A stretch of DNA of 64,000 nt from Dryocosmus kuriphilus (Eukaryota; Arthropoda; Insecta; Hymenoptera; Cynipidae): assembly GCA_038277395.1 (NCBI GenBank), contig CM076194.1, positions 177,280,467 to 177,344,466 on the forward strand, written 5' to 3'. Of the stretch, positions 1 through 10,821 are shown in pieces. Under the pieces are notes generated by a model. It was not told the origin of the DNA. It saw only the letters and a program-made list of their open reading frames with translations, and did not search any database. Positions within the stretch are counted from its first letter, which is position 1. Each line of letters starts with the position of its first letter. The translations under genes and the position numbers were made by a program.

Positions 1-408
1 CTAATATTCGTTCCTGGTTAAAAATCAATTAAAAACGGAAAAATAAGAGAGGGAGAGTCAGTTTTCTTTTAAAAACGCTTCTGACTAGCATGAACTAAAA
101 ACCCTTTTCTCTTTTCTTTCGTGGGAAGTAAGTACCTTCCGGAGCTCGGAGAGAAAGCCCGTGAGTAGTTCCTTATCCAAAAGTCGGTTCAAATAAACTT
201 CACTTATCCGGGGATAACTATCGAACTGTTAAAAAGTGAAGCAAAAGAAACAATTATAATTCTAGAAGTAGAATTACTCTGAATTCTGCCTCCCTTCTAA
301 AAACGGGAGTAGTGATAAGAAAAAGTGAATTGCGATTGTTTGGATGCAGTAATTGGTAATGTACATTTATCTACCAATAAAAACACACACAACAATATAC
401 ACACACCA

Positions 409-410
<2 letters not shown>

Positions 411-467
<57 letters not shown>
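411..467. repeat. (AT)n microsatellite
   Basis: About 57 bases of uninterrupted AT dinucleotide repeat. Open frames of Tyr-Ile repeats read across it are artefacts of the repeat. Confidence 0.95.
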
Positions 468-477
<10 letters not shown>

Positions 478-1219
478 TTATATAACCTGTCTGTCATATT
501 ACATACCATGCATCAATAAATGTGCTTAATCTGTTGAAATATACAAATTTGTATACACATTAAATTGCCCAAATCAACAAAAATCCAAGTATCAAAATTT
601 CCAAAGCAACCAAATCTAAAAACCTTGAATTAATAAGGTCGAGAGAAGACCCATAAATGATCAATATCCTTCAAAAAAGAGGGTATTATTGATTTTTAAC
701 TTTTCGATGAATTCGTGATTTATTAAGTAAACATTTAATTACTTGCTAATTTTGTTGCTTACTTTTTGTTGAAAAACAGACAAATTTTAAAATTCTTTCT
801 GGTAAACAATAAAAAAAAAAAAGTTTTTAGTTTGAATACAGGCTTTAAATGGTCCGATTCCAACCTCACTTTTAGTTAATTCTAAAAAAAAAGAAAAATT
901 CAGAATTGACTATTTAGTTGCTAAAAAAAGGATTTTTATCTTACGTGTTAAGAAAATTCTTACACAATAAACTATTGAAGGGTGATCTATTGAGTGTGAT
1001 GTTGGGAGAACTACCATTCTGAAAACTATAAAATTCTAAAATTGCCAACGGGCCTTGAATTACTCAATAGGCCGAAAGCAAAATTTGAATTGATTAAAAT
1101 TATTTAGAATATGCATTTTTCTTAAATTATTGAATATCACGCTCTTTAAAAGTTGAAATTTACACAAAATGTTGTAAACCTTCGTGTCACACATGCCGTG
1201 TAAAAATAATACCCGCTGA

Positions 1220-1435
1220 TCAAAACACCGAGGGGGTAGAAAGGTTCGAGCACGATACGAATATGCCATAGCTCGCGCACATGCTAATACAACAGTACGA
1301 GAACTTGTATTAGTGCAGGTAGAAAATCCTTTTTCAACTATTAACCCTGTGTCAGCTGAAAAAGTTGACAAAAATTCGGTACAAAGTTTCGAGGAGTTTT
1401 TAGACCAAATGAAAAAATCAATAGAATCCGTTTAA
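1220..1435 (+). pseudogene. Short coding-like open stretch, unidentified
   Basis: A 71-codon open frame follows a TGA at 1217-1219 and ends at TAA 1433-1435. Its composition is protein-like rather than random AT translation: a basic start, then an Ala/Arg/Val-rich helical-looking stretch and an acidic, hydrophilic C-terminal part (motif FEEFLDQMKKS near the end). There is no ATG at its left end, so if real it is a fragment or exon end. I do not recognise the family. It could be a decayed retroelement or host exon, or chance. Confidence 0.25.
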
Positions 1436-2302
1436 CTTTGAAAGGTTTTTATTCGGAAATATTCTGTCACTTTCGTGAATCTGTACAATTAGGAAAAATT
1501 CTTTTTGAAATTGAAATTGTAAATTCTAGTCAATTTACTTAAGATATTTTTGAATATGAGGAAATTGAATTTAAAACCTGGGTCTCAGAATAGGGCTTTG
1601 AATTAATTCCATTTTATAACTCAAAATTCTTTTGAAATTGAATCTCTGGAGATAAATAAAGAGATTTGGTATTTAACTAAATTTTATGAAATGAGGAAAA
1701 TAGCAGAAAATATAATGATCAAAATCTAGATGGTCTATTGACGAAATCTTTGAACTAAAATTTGTTATTCTTTTGAAAAGTTAAAGAGCAGTGATTTTTT
1801 TGAGAAGAAACTTAAAAAGGTGTGATACTATTATCTCATATATCCATCTCTTACTTGGAAAAGAAAAATTAAGCTGATTTCAATTAATAAACCATTAACT
1901 GATTTCGGTATCTCAACCAATCGCACGATCGGCTGACGGGTTTGTCACATTCGCAAATTTCAAAAAGTTTAGCTATAACGTATGTTTCCTCATCTAAGAA
2001 TAAGATCCCAAGTGAAAAATGCACGTCTTACCACAGACAAGTCGAGTAGCGGCTTAAGATCACAAGTCAGCACATGATAATTACTCCACTGTAGATAAGG
2101 AAGCAAGCATGGCTAACGTAGATACTCATTACCATAAAACGTAATGCCGATAATGTAATCATCTTATGCATATGTATAATTCATATAACTCTTACACTAA
2201 AATCACGTATAATGATTAAATGTTTGAATCGATACCGGTGTATCAATAGATGTAATATATGTATGTAGTATATACATATCATATGTATACAAATAAGTAA
2301 TA

Positions 2303-2337
2303 AATATGTTTGTAATACATATACGTACAAACATATT
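2303..2337. repeat. Short perfect hairpin in AT-rich DNA
   Basis: Twelve-base arms at 2303-2314 and 2326-2337 are perfect reverse complements (AATATGTTTGTA and its complement) around an 11-base loop. It may be a small element relic or simply AT-rich palindromic sequence. Confidence 0.4.
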
Positions 2338-2680
2338 CAATGACTAACCATAAATAAATAGCACACTAAAAATATAATAACATATCAGCTTAAGGAATTG
2401 CAATCTTAGACATAATTATAGATTATCACCACCGAAGTGAAAGTTAAGGGGTATCTAATAAATATATATGTACATGGGTATATGCATATATATTTATCGA
2501 CACTTTAAATCAATGTGAAGACAGAAGGGAAGACTTGTTAAGAAGCGATGACATATAGAATCAATCCGTACGTGCCGATGTCCAATGTTTCGCAGAGTAC
2601 GTGAGAATGACCAAGTTTCTTACCGAACGAGCCAACGACAAGATTTTCAGATCCCTATACTTACTATAGGAAACGGGGTG

Positions 2681-2711
2681 TATATAAACCCCCGAACAGT
2701 AACCATCAGTC
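2681..2711 (+). promoter_or_regulatory. LTR core promoter: TATA box and initiator
   Basis: TATATAAA at 2681-2688 is followed about 27 bases later by TCAGTC at 2706-2711, an exact match to the arthropod initiator consensus TCAGTY. The spacing is right for transcription starting at the A at 2708. The position, some 615 bases upstream of the primer-binding site, fits the U3/R boundary of an LTR. I see no downstream promoter element at +28. Confidence 0.7.
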
Positions 2712-3322
2712 GTCAGTTTGTTTCAACAGTTCTCCGTCAAGTTGATGCCAGAGCGGATCGCGATCGTCAGGTTCGTCTTTACAAAGACAGTTCACAGTTC
2801 GCCAGTGTACAACGCTACAACCTTACGTGGGTTGATACCAGAGCTCACCCGAATCGGTCAAGTAAAGTGACAAGTACGTTTTGCGTTTGTCAGAGCACAG
2901 CTAGTACGGTTTCCGATTGAACAAGTGTCCCTTCAACCTACTAGACTGTCGCAGGTCGTAGTACGTATAAGCCGTCGTACTTAAAGTATTGCTCCACAGT
3001 TGAGGATCTACGTTAATTTCAATATCCTCAACATAGCCAAGAATCTCCAGAAGATTCTCTACCTTGTCTTTTCGCCCTTTCAAAAAGAAAGGTATCTATG
3101 TAAGTCAATAATTTATGTATCATTAGAATTATTCTATACAATAAATTGCACATTCTCTTGTATAACTGTATTTGCATATAATACGATCCCCTTGGGTCGA
3201 TAAGTGACAACGATCCCGCAAAAACGTCAGACCTTAGCAACCTGACATAATTAACTAACCTCGCCTCCCCTCACCTAAACACCAACCTACCCTTGCCTTA
3301 ACTCGAAACGTAACAGCTAATT
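2708..3322 (+). repeat. 5' LTR, R and U5 part (U3 boundary not found)
   Basis: The segment runs from the predicted start site (2708) to just before the primer-binding site (3323). It ends in TAATT, a typical errantivirus-like LTR terminus. An AATAAA at 3140-3145 supplies a poly(A) signal about 430 bases after the start site, so R would be roughly 2708-3165 and U5 about 160 bases. The left edge of U3 cannot be placed because no matching 3' LTR is visible downstream of the polypurine tract. The 111-codon open frame at 2585-2920 overlapping the promoter is not convincing as a gene. Confidence 0.6.
3140..3145 (+). terminator. LTR poly(A) signal
   Basis: AATAAA within the LTR, about 180 bases before its 3' end, followed by a T/G-containing stretch. 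It fits the role of retroelement polyadenylation signal; AATAAA is common in AT-rich DNA, so position is the main support. Confidence 0.5.
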
Positions 3323-3340
3323 TGGTGGCAGCGGTGGGAT
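3323..3340 (+). promoter_or_regulatory. Primer-binding site, tRNA-Leu type
   Basis: The 18 bases TGGTGGCAGCGGTGGGAT begin directly after the LTR terminus. They are complementary to the CCA-tailed 3' end of the common eukaryotic tRNA-Leu whose acceptor and T-arm end in ATCCCACCGCTGCCA. This primes minus-strand synthesis in LTR retroelements. It defines the LTR edge and the direction of the element. Confidence 0.8.
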
Positions 3341-4741
3341 ATTTAGTTTTAGGATTGCAAAATTAAAATTTTAATTTCAAAATTCAAAATGTCGAGTCAG
3401 TGTAATTTTAAGATAAAAACTTTTTAAGAGCACTCGAGAGTATAAGTCTTTTTTTAGATTCGTTGAACGGTAAGGCAAAGTTCGAAGTGTTCATTAGGCG
3501 TTGATACACTTATAGAATATTCGTAAGCTCTGTTAACAAACTTACGAAGTACCCTCAATAAACCTTGCACAGACTCTTTGTAGTAGGATTGTGCAAGTGA
3601 AAGGTTTAAAAAACGACGAAAATTTATATTGATACCTACACAAGGAAACATCACTAAGCTAGTAGGAAAATTTAAAATAATACAAGACTATGCATCATAG
3701 CGAAGCGATATTTTACTTCTCGTCTTGAGAGCAAAGTTCATTCACGTTGCGATCTCAGTTGAACGCACTTGAGTCTGATTCAACGGTCTCGTATCACTTA
3801 AAATCAAGCGAGGTCATTCTTAGCAATTATTACTTGCATTGGTTTGGTGCAATAACCTCGGTGTCTAACCTAGCGCGGTATACGTCACTGAGAGACCGAT
3901 TCAGATATAGTTCCGTATGCATTTGCTACAGTATAATTCACCTCACATACGACAGAAATAATATTCAAGTACATCGTTAGTTTAGAATAAAAAATTTATA
4001 GACTTCGGACTCTTTAATCAGACGAGATTTCTATCGAATTTAGACATTTTTATTCTATAAAATAAGTCTCACAGAACAAAATCCGAAAGTTGAGTACCGA
4101 AAATAATTTCAGGCTAGTTAATGCAAATAATTTGAGTATTGACTTGAAAAGATTCGCATCTTTCCACAACGAAGTACAAAATTCAACACATGTATTAGCT
4201 TAGACCTAGAGTTTCCATATCACAAACTAATTCGAAACATTATTCTGATTCAATGCATCATTTCCTTTTCTTTTAAATTTTGAAATTATCAGTTTCTTTC
4301 AAAATCTTCGTGAAGCAGTTAAAAGTGTTATAAATTCTGGCAAAGACCTGAAGTTTTCTTACAGTCTTTTGAATTACTTTGAAGTATTCTGAAATCCTCT
4401 TCTCATTATATTTTAAAGTGTTTTAAAATTCTTTAAATCATTTTGAGTTTTTCATATTGAGTTTTAAAACTATTTTGAAGTATCCGTAAGTCTCTTTTAT
4501 TGTTTTGACTTCTTTCAAGTTAAGCACTCAGGGGATTTATATAGATTCCAAAATTATCATCAACAATTTAATTGTACATTCCGAACAAAAAGTATCAAAC
4601 TTAATATAATAACTTTACAATTTTCCCTCAAGAGTAATTCAAGTCGCAGGAAAGATATTCTTTCTGAAACTTCCGAATTTAATTATTCCTACAATTTTAT
4701 AATAAGATTCGACCATCACTCAAATTGATCTTGATAGAAAG
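3341..4741 (+). other. Long retroelement 5' leader
   Basis: About 1.4 kb between the primer-binding site and gag, without a credible gene. It should contain the packaging region and the splice donor for the downstream ORFs. A GGTAAG at 3469-3474 is the best donor-like sequence I noticed, but it is not certain. Short open frames here (for example 3747-3980) show no domain features. Confidence 0.5.
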
Positions 4742-6283
4742 ATGCCTGAAACAAGCAACACAAGTTTTGGTGGCGATGCCACTCGAACACTTAACGATGA
4801 CATGATGACCTCTATGGCAGAATGTTTCGCGATGCAACAAGGGGTCATGAATATAAACAGTTATGATGGGAAGAACATGCCCGTTCGGGATTTTATTCAG
4901 GACATTATTAATGGAGAATCGTGCGTGCCTCCGGCTTGCGAAAAACAATACATAAAGGCCGTCCTAGCTAGATTAAGAGGCGCTGCTTGAGATAGCATTC
5001 GCGGAAAAACTTTCGCAACCATTAATGATTTAATTCAACATTCAAAGCAACGATTTGCTCCACGCAAAACTTATTCGTGGTACCTTCATGAAATTTCAAA
5101 TGTACGAATGGATAGGAAGGAAACTGTGAGTGAATTTTTTGACAGGTTAACTCCCCTTAAATCAGGAGCTCGAGCAGCACTCGAGGACAAGTACCCCAAT
5201 GCAGAACCAATGTTACCCCCTGTCAACGACTGTGCACTCGAAGCTTTTAAACGTGATCTACCTGACAACCTGTCAGGATTAGTAGAAGCACGCAATCCCC
5301 AAAATTTAGATACAGCGTTAAAAGTCGCACTCGAATATGAGTCAAAGCTCCAGTTGCAACCTCAATATTCATCGAATTATTATCGAGAATCCAGATACAA
5401 TCAACAAAATTATTCAGGAGCGCGGGACCGTAGCCCTAGCCCTCATGTCCAATTTACGACCAATCCTAATAATTACAAAGAGTATTATTCAAAACCGAAT
5501 TCAAGAGAAACGGTAAGGCGGCCTGGTTCACCCGAGGTCTCACAATATTCAAATAATTATACAAATCCATACCAACATCCTCATATATCTAATCCGCATT
5601 CTTATTTTCCAAGTACATCTGGGCAAAGTAGTGGGTATTCGAACCCTAATTATTCTCGCGGTGGAACCAACACACCCCCATGCTCTAAATCTTCTGCCCC
5701 AACAAACCCGGAGGCTTTAAATTACAATTTTCGTTCGCCGCACCGACGCAACGACGAGCGCAGAGAATCGCGAGCGTCAAACAAGTGTACGAGTCCTAAT
5801 GAAACGAGAAAACTTTGCCGCACTAAACTCAGTCGAGACTCGCCAGTAATAGAATTTTCTTCTTCAGATTTTATACCAACAAAAGTTTCATTTTTAGTAG
5901 ACACAGGTGGCGACATAAGTATAATTAAATTAAATTCATTAAGCGAGGACGTATTAGTAACCGAAATTGAATCCATCGAGATTACAGGAATAACCCTAGA
6001 TAGGATTGTCACTATAGGCACTACGCGACTAAAACTAGGAGAAGCTAATGTGATTTTTCATGTGGTTTCACCAGATTTTCCTATCACCACAGATGGAATT
6101 CTAGGTCTAGAAGATCTCCGACAGGAACGAGTGGAAATTTCATTCTGGCATAATACAATATTTACGCACTCAAATCCAACAAAACCCATCCCCTTCGTAG
6201 ACATAGAATCTAGGAAAGCTAGCGAAAATATAATTGATTATAAAGGCACAAATAAACAGTCAATTCGTGTTAAAGCAAGATAA
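4742..6283 (+). pseudogene. Gag and aspartic protease of errantivirus-like Gypsy element
   Basis: The frame opens at ATG 4742, is broken by one TGA at 4988-4990 (probably a former CGA), and then stays open in the same frame to TAA 6281. The first ~380 codons look like insect Gypsy Gag: a charged helical region, then a long Asn/Tyr/Ser/Pro-rich tail (about 5370-5720) and an Arg-rich patch (5730-5830). No CCHC zinc knuckle is present. From about 5870 a retropepsin follows; the active-site Asp of the VDTG motif is codon 5900-5902, and a typical ILGLE stretch lies near 6095-6120. The product would form virus-like particles and process the polyprotein. Pol continues in the -1 frame, which may be programmed or a later indel; I see no canonical slippery heptamer in the very short overlap (6274-6283). 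Confidence 0.75.
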
Positions 6284-6713
6284 AACAAGTGATACCAGTA
6301 ATCGTTTTGAACAGTGAACTAAAAGAAGGATATCTACCACTAATAAAAACAGCTAAAGGAGTGTTAATAGGAGAAGCTATAGTATCTATTACAAATGGAA
6401 ATTGTCATGTTTATTCTATAAACACAATTGACGAGGACATTGAGCTGGAAATAGCCCCTCAAGAAATTACACCTTTCAAATATTATAAATTACCAGGATT
6501 CGATTCAGACGAATACACACTAGGCAACGAAAATGTATTTTTCGAAAACAAAGTAGAAGAAATTTAGAAAATTTTAGATTTGAATCATTTAAACGCGGAA
6601 GGAAAGGAACGTATGATCAAAATAGTCAGGGAATATCCAAATGTTTTCTGCCTATCCGACCACTGACTCCCACGTCAATGGTTCATCATAAAATACATAC
6701 CACTAATGATGTA
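6284..6713 (+). pseudogene. Pol, segment between protease and RT
   Basis: This continues the polyprotein in the -1 frame relative to Gag. It is open at 6289-6567, then reaches TAG 6565-6567, but readable coding resumes to the edge of the inserted transposon at 6713 with at least one more shift. The content (a beta-rich stretch, then a conserved-looking approach to RT) fits the region joining protease to RT in Gypsy elements. It is cut at 6712/6713 by the pogo-like insertion and resumes at 10102. Confidence 0.6.
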
Positions 6714-6737
6714 GGGGAGGGGTGGCAATTAGTGCGC
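6714..6737 (+). repeat. Left terminal inverted repeat of pogo-like element
   Basis: 24 bases, GGGGAGGGGTGGCAATTAGT followed by GCGC, next to target TA at 6712-6713. It pairs with 10078-10101 with a handful of mismatches. Confidence 0.9.
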
Positions 6738-7234
6738 ACCTAAGCTATTCCAAATATTAAAAATAGAACATTGCATTTTTTGTTATCATAAGCACGGCCA
6801 TGGAAACTTAAATCGATTCTTTACAATAACCAAAAATGAACAGAAACAGTAATTATGTGTTTAAGAGCTGAAAGGCCGGGAATCAGTCGTGTTACGTTCC
6901 TAATTGTGCGCAGAGGTAAGTCTATAATGCCCACTGGTTCATAATTATGCGCAAAATGAATTATTCAAAATAAAGTCATTGAAATAATAAAGAAATTAAC
7001 TTTTGCGACTCATCTTCTCGAATAAGCTGAAATTAACCTTTTGGCACGTAGTATACGTAATTTTTAGAGTAATTCACTGGGAAAGGAATGAAAATTTAAT
7101 ATTTTAAAAAATAAAGACGTTTTCTGTAAAATAAAAAGACTTGAGAAATAGATGACAATCAATGAAACTGTTTTATTTTTCTTGCATATTAAAAATGTGA
7201 AAATTTACCACGATTGTGGTATACAAACAAGAAA

Positions 7235-9045
7235 TTACATGCAAAAATCGCAAATGTGAGATTTTCCAGAATCAGCGGCGCTGCATGCGCCATGAATGAA
7301 CCCGAAGCCAACGGCACAATGAAACCACTTCTCGCCTACGCTACTCTGCTCGCTGCAGAGGCGGCACTCTTTTTTCGAGTCAGGAGCTAAATTTTCCATT
7401 TCATATAATTTTCCTTGCGCTTCGTCTTCTTGTTCTATTTTCTGTGCTTTTCTTGGTCTTCCTCCTACTCGTTTCGTGACCAGCTCATTTTTCTTCAATT
7501 TTCCTTTCTCTTGTGCCTGTTTGTTCATGCTTTTATTTTATTTTTGACTCCCTTCTCTATGCTTTCGGTTTTTTACTGCATTTTCGAATTTTTCTTTTTG
7601 GGGGCTCAAGGTGAAGATTTCCGACTTCACCTTAGGGTGAGAATTCCTCTTGACTTCTGCCAGATTGTTGAGTTTTTCGGCGTTGGTATAATTGACTTCA
7701 AAATTGAAGAACTTGACGAGCTTGAGTCGTTAAGCTTGTTAGCAGAAATTGGTTTTTCGTTTTTGGAAGTGTGGCTCGATTGGTCGCTAACGTTGGCTTC
7801 ATCGATGGCTTTCTCAGCAGGTGTTTCGTCGCGGATTTTCAAACCAAGGGAAATGTTTATTTCATCGTTGGCTTCATTCATTCGATTAGCTGCAGCTAAT
7901 TCACGGTCAAAAATTGTTGAATTCAAAGGCCAAATGCCCGTGGCTTTGAATCCGGAGATACCTTTTTGATGCAGCCAACTGCCATAAATGCATTATTGAC
8001 GAATTCTGACAAAAAATGCTCGGTGATTCTTTCGAAAGGATGAGAAGATAGGTAAGTTTCCATTTCTTGCTTCAGAGCTTTTTTAAAGGGTCCGAAGAAA
8101 GCGACGTCCAGAGGCTGAGTGAGGTGAGAGGTATGAAGCGGCAGAGTAACAACTATGATATGTTTTTTTTTGCAGTTTTAATAGACAGTGAGGTACACGT
8201 GCCTCAAATGGTTATCCATGATCAACAGAACTGGATCCTCCGCTGTTGGTTTGACGTAATTGATGAAATATTCTAGCCATTCGCAGAAAAGTCCGTCGTT
8301 AGACCATCCATTGTGTTTCAGTTTCGGGTCCATTCGAATACGGGGGTAAATCATCATTGGTGGTATGAAATTACCAAGCTCACTCATGCGAAATACTCCT
8401 GTCACGGTGCGTCCTCTTTCCCCTGATGTCATCGCTCCAACACGCTTCTTCCCTTTTTTTGCGTAGACACGAGAGCATTTACTTTGAGCAGTTGTGATTC
8501 CAGTTCCATCTATGTTATACAGTCGGTGGGGACCAGTGTTGTATTTTGCGTAAACAGTTTGCAAATTGGAGAAGAACTGATCAACTTCTTTCTTGTTAAA
8601 TGCTGTTATCCTATTCAAACTGGTTCCCTCAGGCTGTCACAGAGAAATGTGTGGGTGCCTGCGCAAAAACAAACGGATCCAGGTTTTCCCTGCTAATTGG
8701 AGGGACTTGTTGAAAGTGTGCTTAATTTTCCTTTTTTCTGTGAAATCAAACACCACGCATCGTAGTTTTAGAGGAGTAATCCCATAGTACATTCCAGCCA
8801 TTGTGAGAATTTGCTGCGAAAGCTCGCTCTCATCTTCTTCAGAAAAATTTGGTTTACACCCCATAGCTCCTCGCCAATTCGCAGGTCTTGCTAAGTGTTT
8901 TCACAGGGTTGACTCAGGGATGCCAAATTACCTTGCCGCTTGTCGTATTTTCAAATTTGGCTCATTTGTAATCGAGTGTATCGCTTGATCAAGATGGGCT
9001 TTACTCCACGCAGTGCGCAAATTCTTTTTCTCTTTCTGAGCTATG
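7235..9045 (-). pseudogene. pogo/Jerky-type DDE transposase, decayed
   Basis: Read on the minus strand from about 9045. A psq-type helix-turn-helix (about 8990-8890, AWSKAHLDQAI then a GIPESTL turn) contains a TAA and a TGA. A CENP-B-like second DNA-binding region follows (8864-8637, with KTWIRLFLRRHP). After a further TGA near 8638 comes the DDE_1 endonuclease: first Asp in the NIDGTGITT motif, second Asp in LLIMDNH, and third Asp in QPLDVAFFGPFK beyond an in-frame TAA near 8184. One single-base shift lies near 7968. The C-terminus has an AT-hook-like GGRPRK and a PHD-like Cys/His cluster (C-x2-C ... HC ... C-x2-C) ending at 7235. All three catalytic Asp are present, but four stops and a shift make it non-functional. 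At least two TGA codons sit where Arg (CGA) is expected, suggesting C-to-T decay. Confidence 0.85.
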
Positions 9046-10077
9046 CTAATATCTTAAAGAAACAAAAATCGTCATGTGTATTCAAAAGAAAAAATCAGAA
9101 GTGTTGTTCTGAGTATCTCTTTTTCCAAAATTTGCGTTTTTTTTTTCCGTGAAATGTTTTGTTTTGTAACTTTTGAGGTTATGTCGTTGAAAAGAAATTT
9201 TGAGTTATAATTTTTATTCTAAACTTACATTTCCTTTTTAATCAAGGTTTAAACACAGCAACACATTAATTTCCGTTGAATAAATCGCGAAGTTCTTTTG
9301 AAATTTTCAATTTTGCTCGAAACGAAAAAATCGACTTATGGGTTTCCCAGGTACCTTTAAGCATAAAATTTCTCTATTAATGCAATAAAGGACACATAAT
9401 CACTTCGCAAATATAGTTTTTCGATAAATTCAGGTTTATTTTTGACGAAAAATTGCAAATGTTGACACCTTTATGTTCAACTTGTAAATACGACTTTCTC
9501 ATTTAAAATGCGCACTTTAACTCACTTTTTTCCTTGACTGAGAACCAGAAAACGCAATCGTATGAATAATGGCTAAAAAAGTACGAAACCACTCGAAAAA
9601 ATTTGCAAACCTCAAGTAAAAATGCGAGAATCGCTTCTGACAATGCTGAACAGAGTTCGTACTGACACAACAATGCAGCTTGCGATTCAGCTCCGCAGTG
9701 CGCATTATAATCTCACGTTGCCTGCGTGCTATTCGCTAAAATAACGCTAGAATTTATCACTGCTTTTTGCATTAAAACTTCGACACAACAATTGGGCACA
9801 AAATAATAATAAATTTCATTAGTGACCAAAAGTTGACACCGTTTCAAGAAAAACGTGATTCGGCAGAAAATGAACGCTGAGAAGCTTATTTTCTGCTATA
9901 CAGAAATGCTAAGCAAATGACCGATTTTGTATTTGCGCCTGTTGAAACGACATAGAATTATTGGGTAATGTAAAGTAGCCGAATGAAGTTAATGTGGGAA
10001 AATCTTGATATTTAGCGAAAAAATACAGTGCTGAACATTAACGGAACCTCACAATGAGTTGCGCACCAATATGTACC

Positions 10078-10101
10078 GCGCACTATTACCCAACTCTCCC
10101 C
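10078..10101 (-). repeat. Right terminal inverted repeat of pogo-like element
   Basis: Reverse complement begins GGGGAGAGTTGGGTAATAGT and ends GCGC, matching the left end. It is followed by the second TA at 10102-10103. Confidence 0.9.
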
Positions 10102-10820
10102 TATCTATACATGTCCGACCTTATAGTTTCTCTCCCGCACAGAAAGATGAGGCGAAAATCGTCATTGATAGAATGTTGACCGAAGGCACGATTGGACATT
10201 CAAAATCGCCCTAGAGTTCGCCAAGGTTAATCATCCCAAAAAAATTGGATCACCCTGACAAAAGAAAATACAGGGTAGTAATAGATTTACGGTTATTAAA
10301 CGAAAAAACTATTGGCGATGCTTATCCTCTCCCGAACATTACCGAAATTTTCGATCATCTAGGAAAGGCAAAGTACTTTACCGTTTTCGACCTCGCGAGT
10401 GGGTTTCACCAAATCGAATTAGAACCTGCTGACCGGCCTAAAACTGCATTTTCCTTTCTGAACGGACACTGCGAGTACATCAGAATGCCTTTGGGGTTGA
10501 AGAGTTCACCAGCAACGTTCCAGCGTCTAATGGACCAGGTCTTACTAGGATTACAGGGAGTCGAGTTATTTGTCTATCTCGACGACATAGTAATCTATGC
10601 AGATGATCTAGAAGAACATGGAAAACAGGTAAGGCGTTTACTCAACCGACTTCAAGAAGCGAATTTTTCAATTCAGCCAGAAAAAAGTGAATTCCTTTTC
10701 AAAGAAATCAATTATTTAGGACACGTAATCAGTGGCGAAGGACTAAAACCTGATACAAAAAAAATTGATGCTGTGAAAAGTTTCCCTAGACCCAAAACTC
10801 TAAAAAAATTTAAAACAATT
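10102..10820 (+). pseudogene. Pol reverse transcriptase of the Gypsy element
   Basis: Coding resumes directly at the right edge of the pogo insertion and has one TAG at 10212-10214 before the long open frame from 10245. The RT core is well preserved: the YRVVIDLRLLN block, the FTVFDLASGFHQIEL block with the first catalytic Asp, the MPLGLKSSPATFQRLM block, and the YLDDIVIYA box with its two Asp codons at 10581-10586, then YLGHVIS. The order and wording of these blocks are those of insect 17.6/gypsy-like elements. A base is gained or lost in the A-run near 10803-10818, after which coding continues in another frame. Confidence 0.9.
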
Positions 10821-10821
10821 T

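Larger units (their letters stand above)
1..2302. other. AT-rich flank without a recognised gene
   Basis: This stretch is AT-rich with short homopolymer runs and stops in all frames. Apart from the microsatellite and one short coding-like stretch listed separately, I see no conserved motif, RNA gene or exon structure. It is the sequence upstream of the 5' LTR. Its clean, mixed composition contrasts with the noisy blocks further right, so it is probably reliable sequence. Confidence 0.5.
6714..10101 (-). mobile_element. pogo/CENP-B-type DNA transposon inserted in pol
   Basis: A 3388-bp element is bounded by TA on both sides (6712-6713 and 10102-10103), the target duplication of the Tc1/mariner/pogo superfamily. 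The 24-base ends (6714-6737, and 10078-10101 reversed) agree at most positions: both begin GGGGAG and end TAGTGCGC. Removing it rejoins the Gypsy pol reading in the RT approach, so it inserted after the retroelement. It carries one decayed transposase gene on the minus strand. The remaining 6738-7234 and 9050-10077 are AT-rich non-coding flanks of the transposase. Confidence 0.9.

Noticed and set aside
297..509. Minus-strand frame of Tyr-Ile repeats
   Set aside because: It is a translation of the (AT)n microsatellite.
2585..2920. 111-codon + frame overlapping the LTR promoter
   Set aside because: It spans the TATA box and start site and has no domain features; chance frame in the LTR.
7415..7969. 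184-codon + frame
   Set aside because: It is the antisense shadow of the pogo transposase; Phe/Leu-rich composition.
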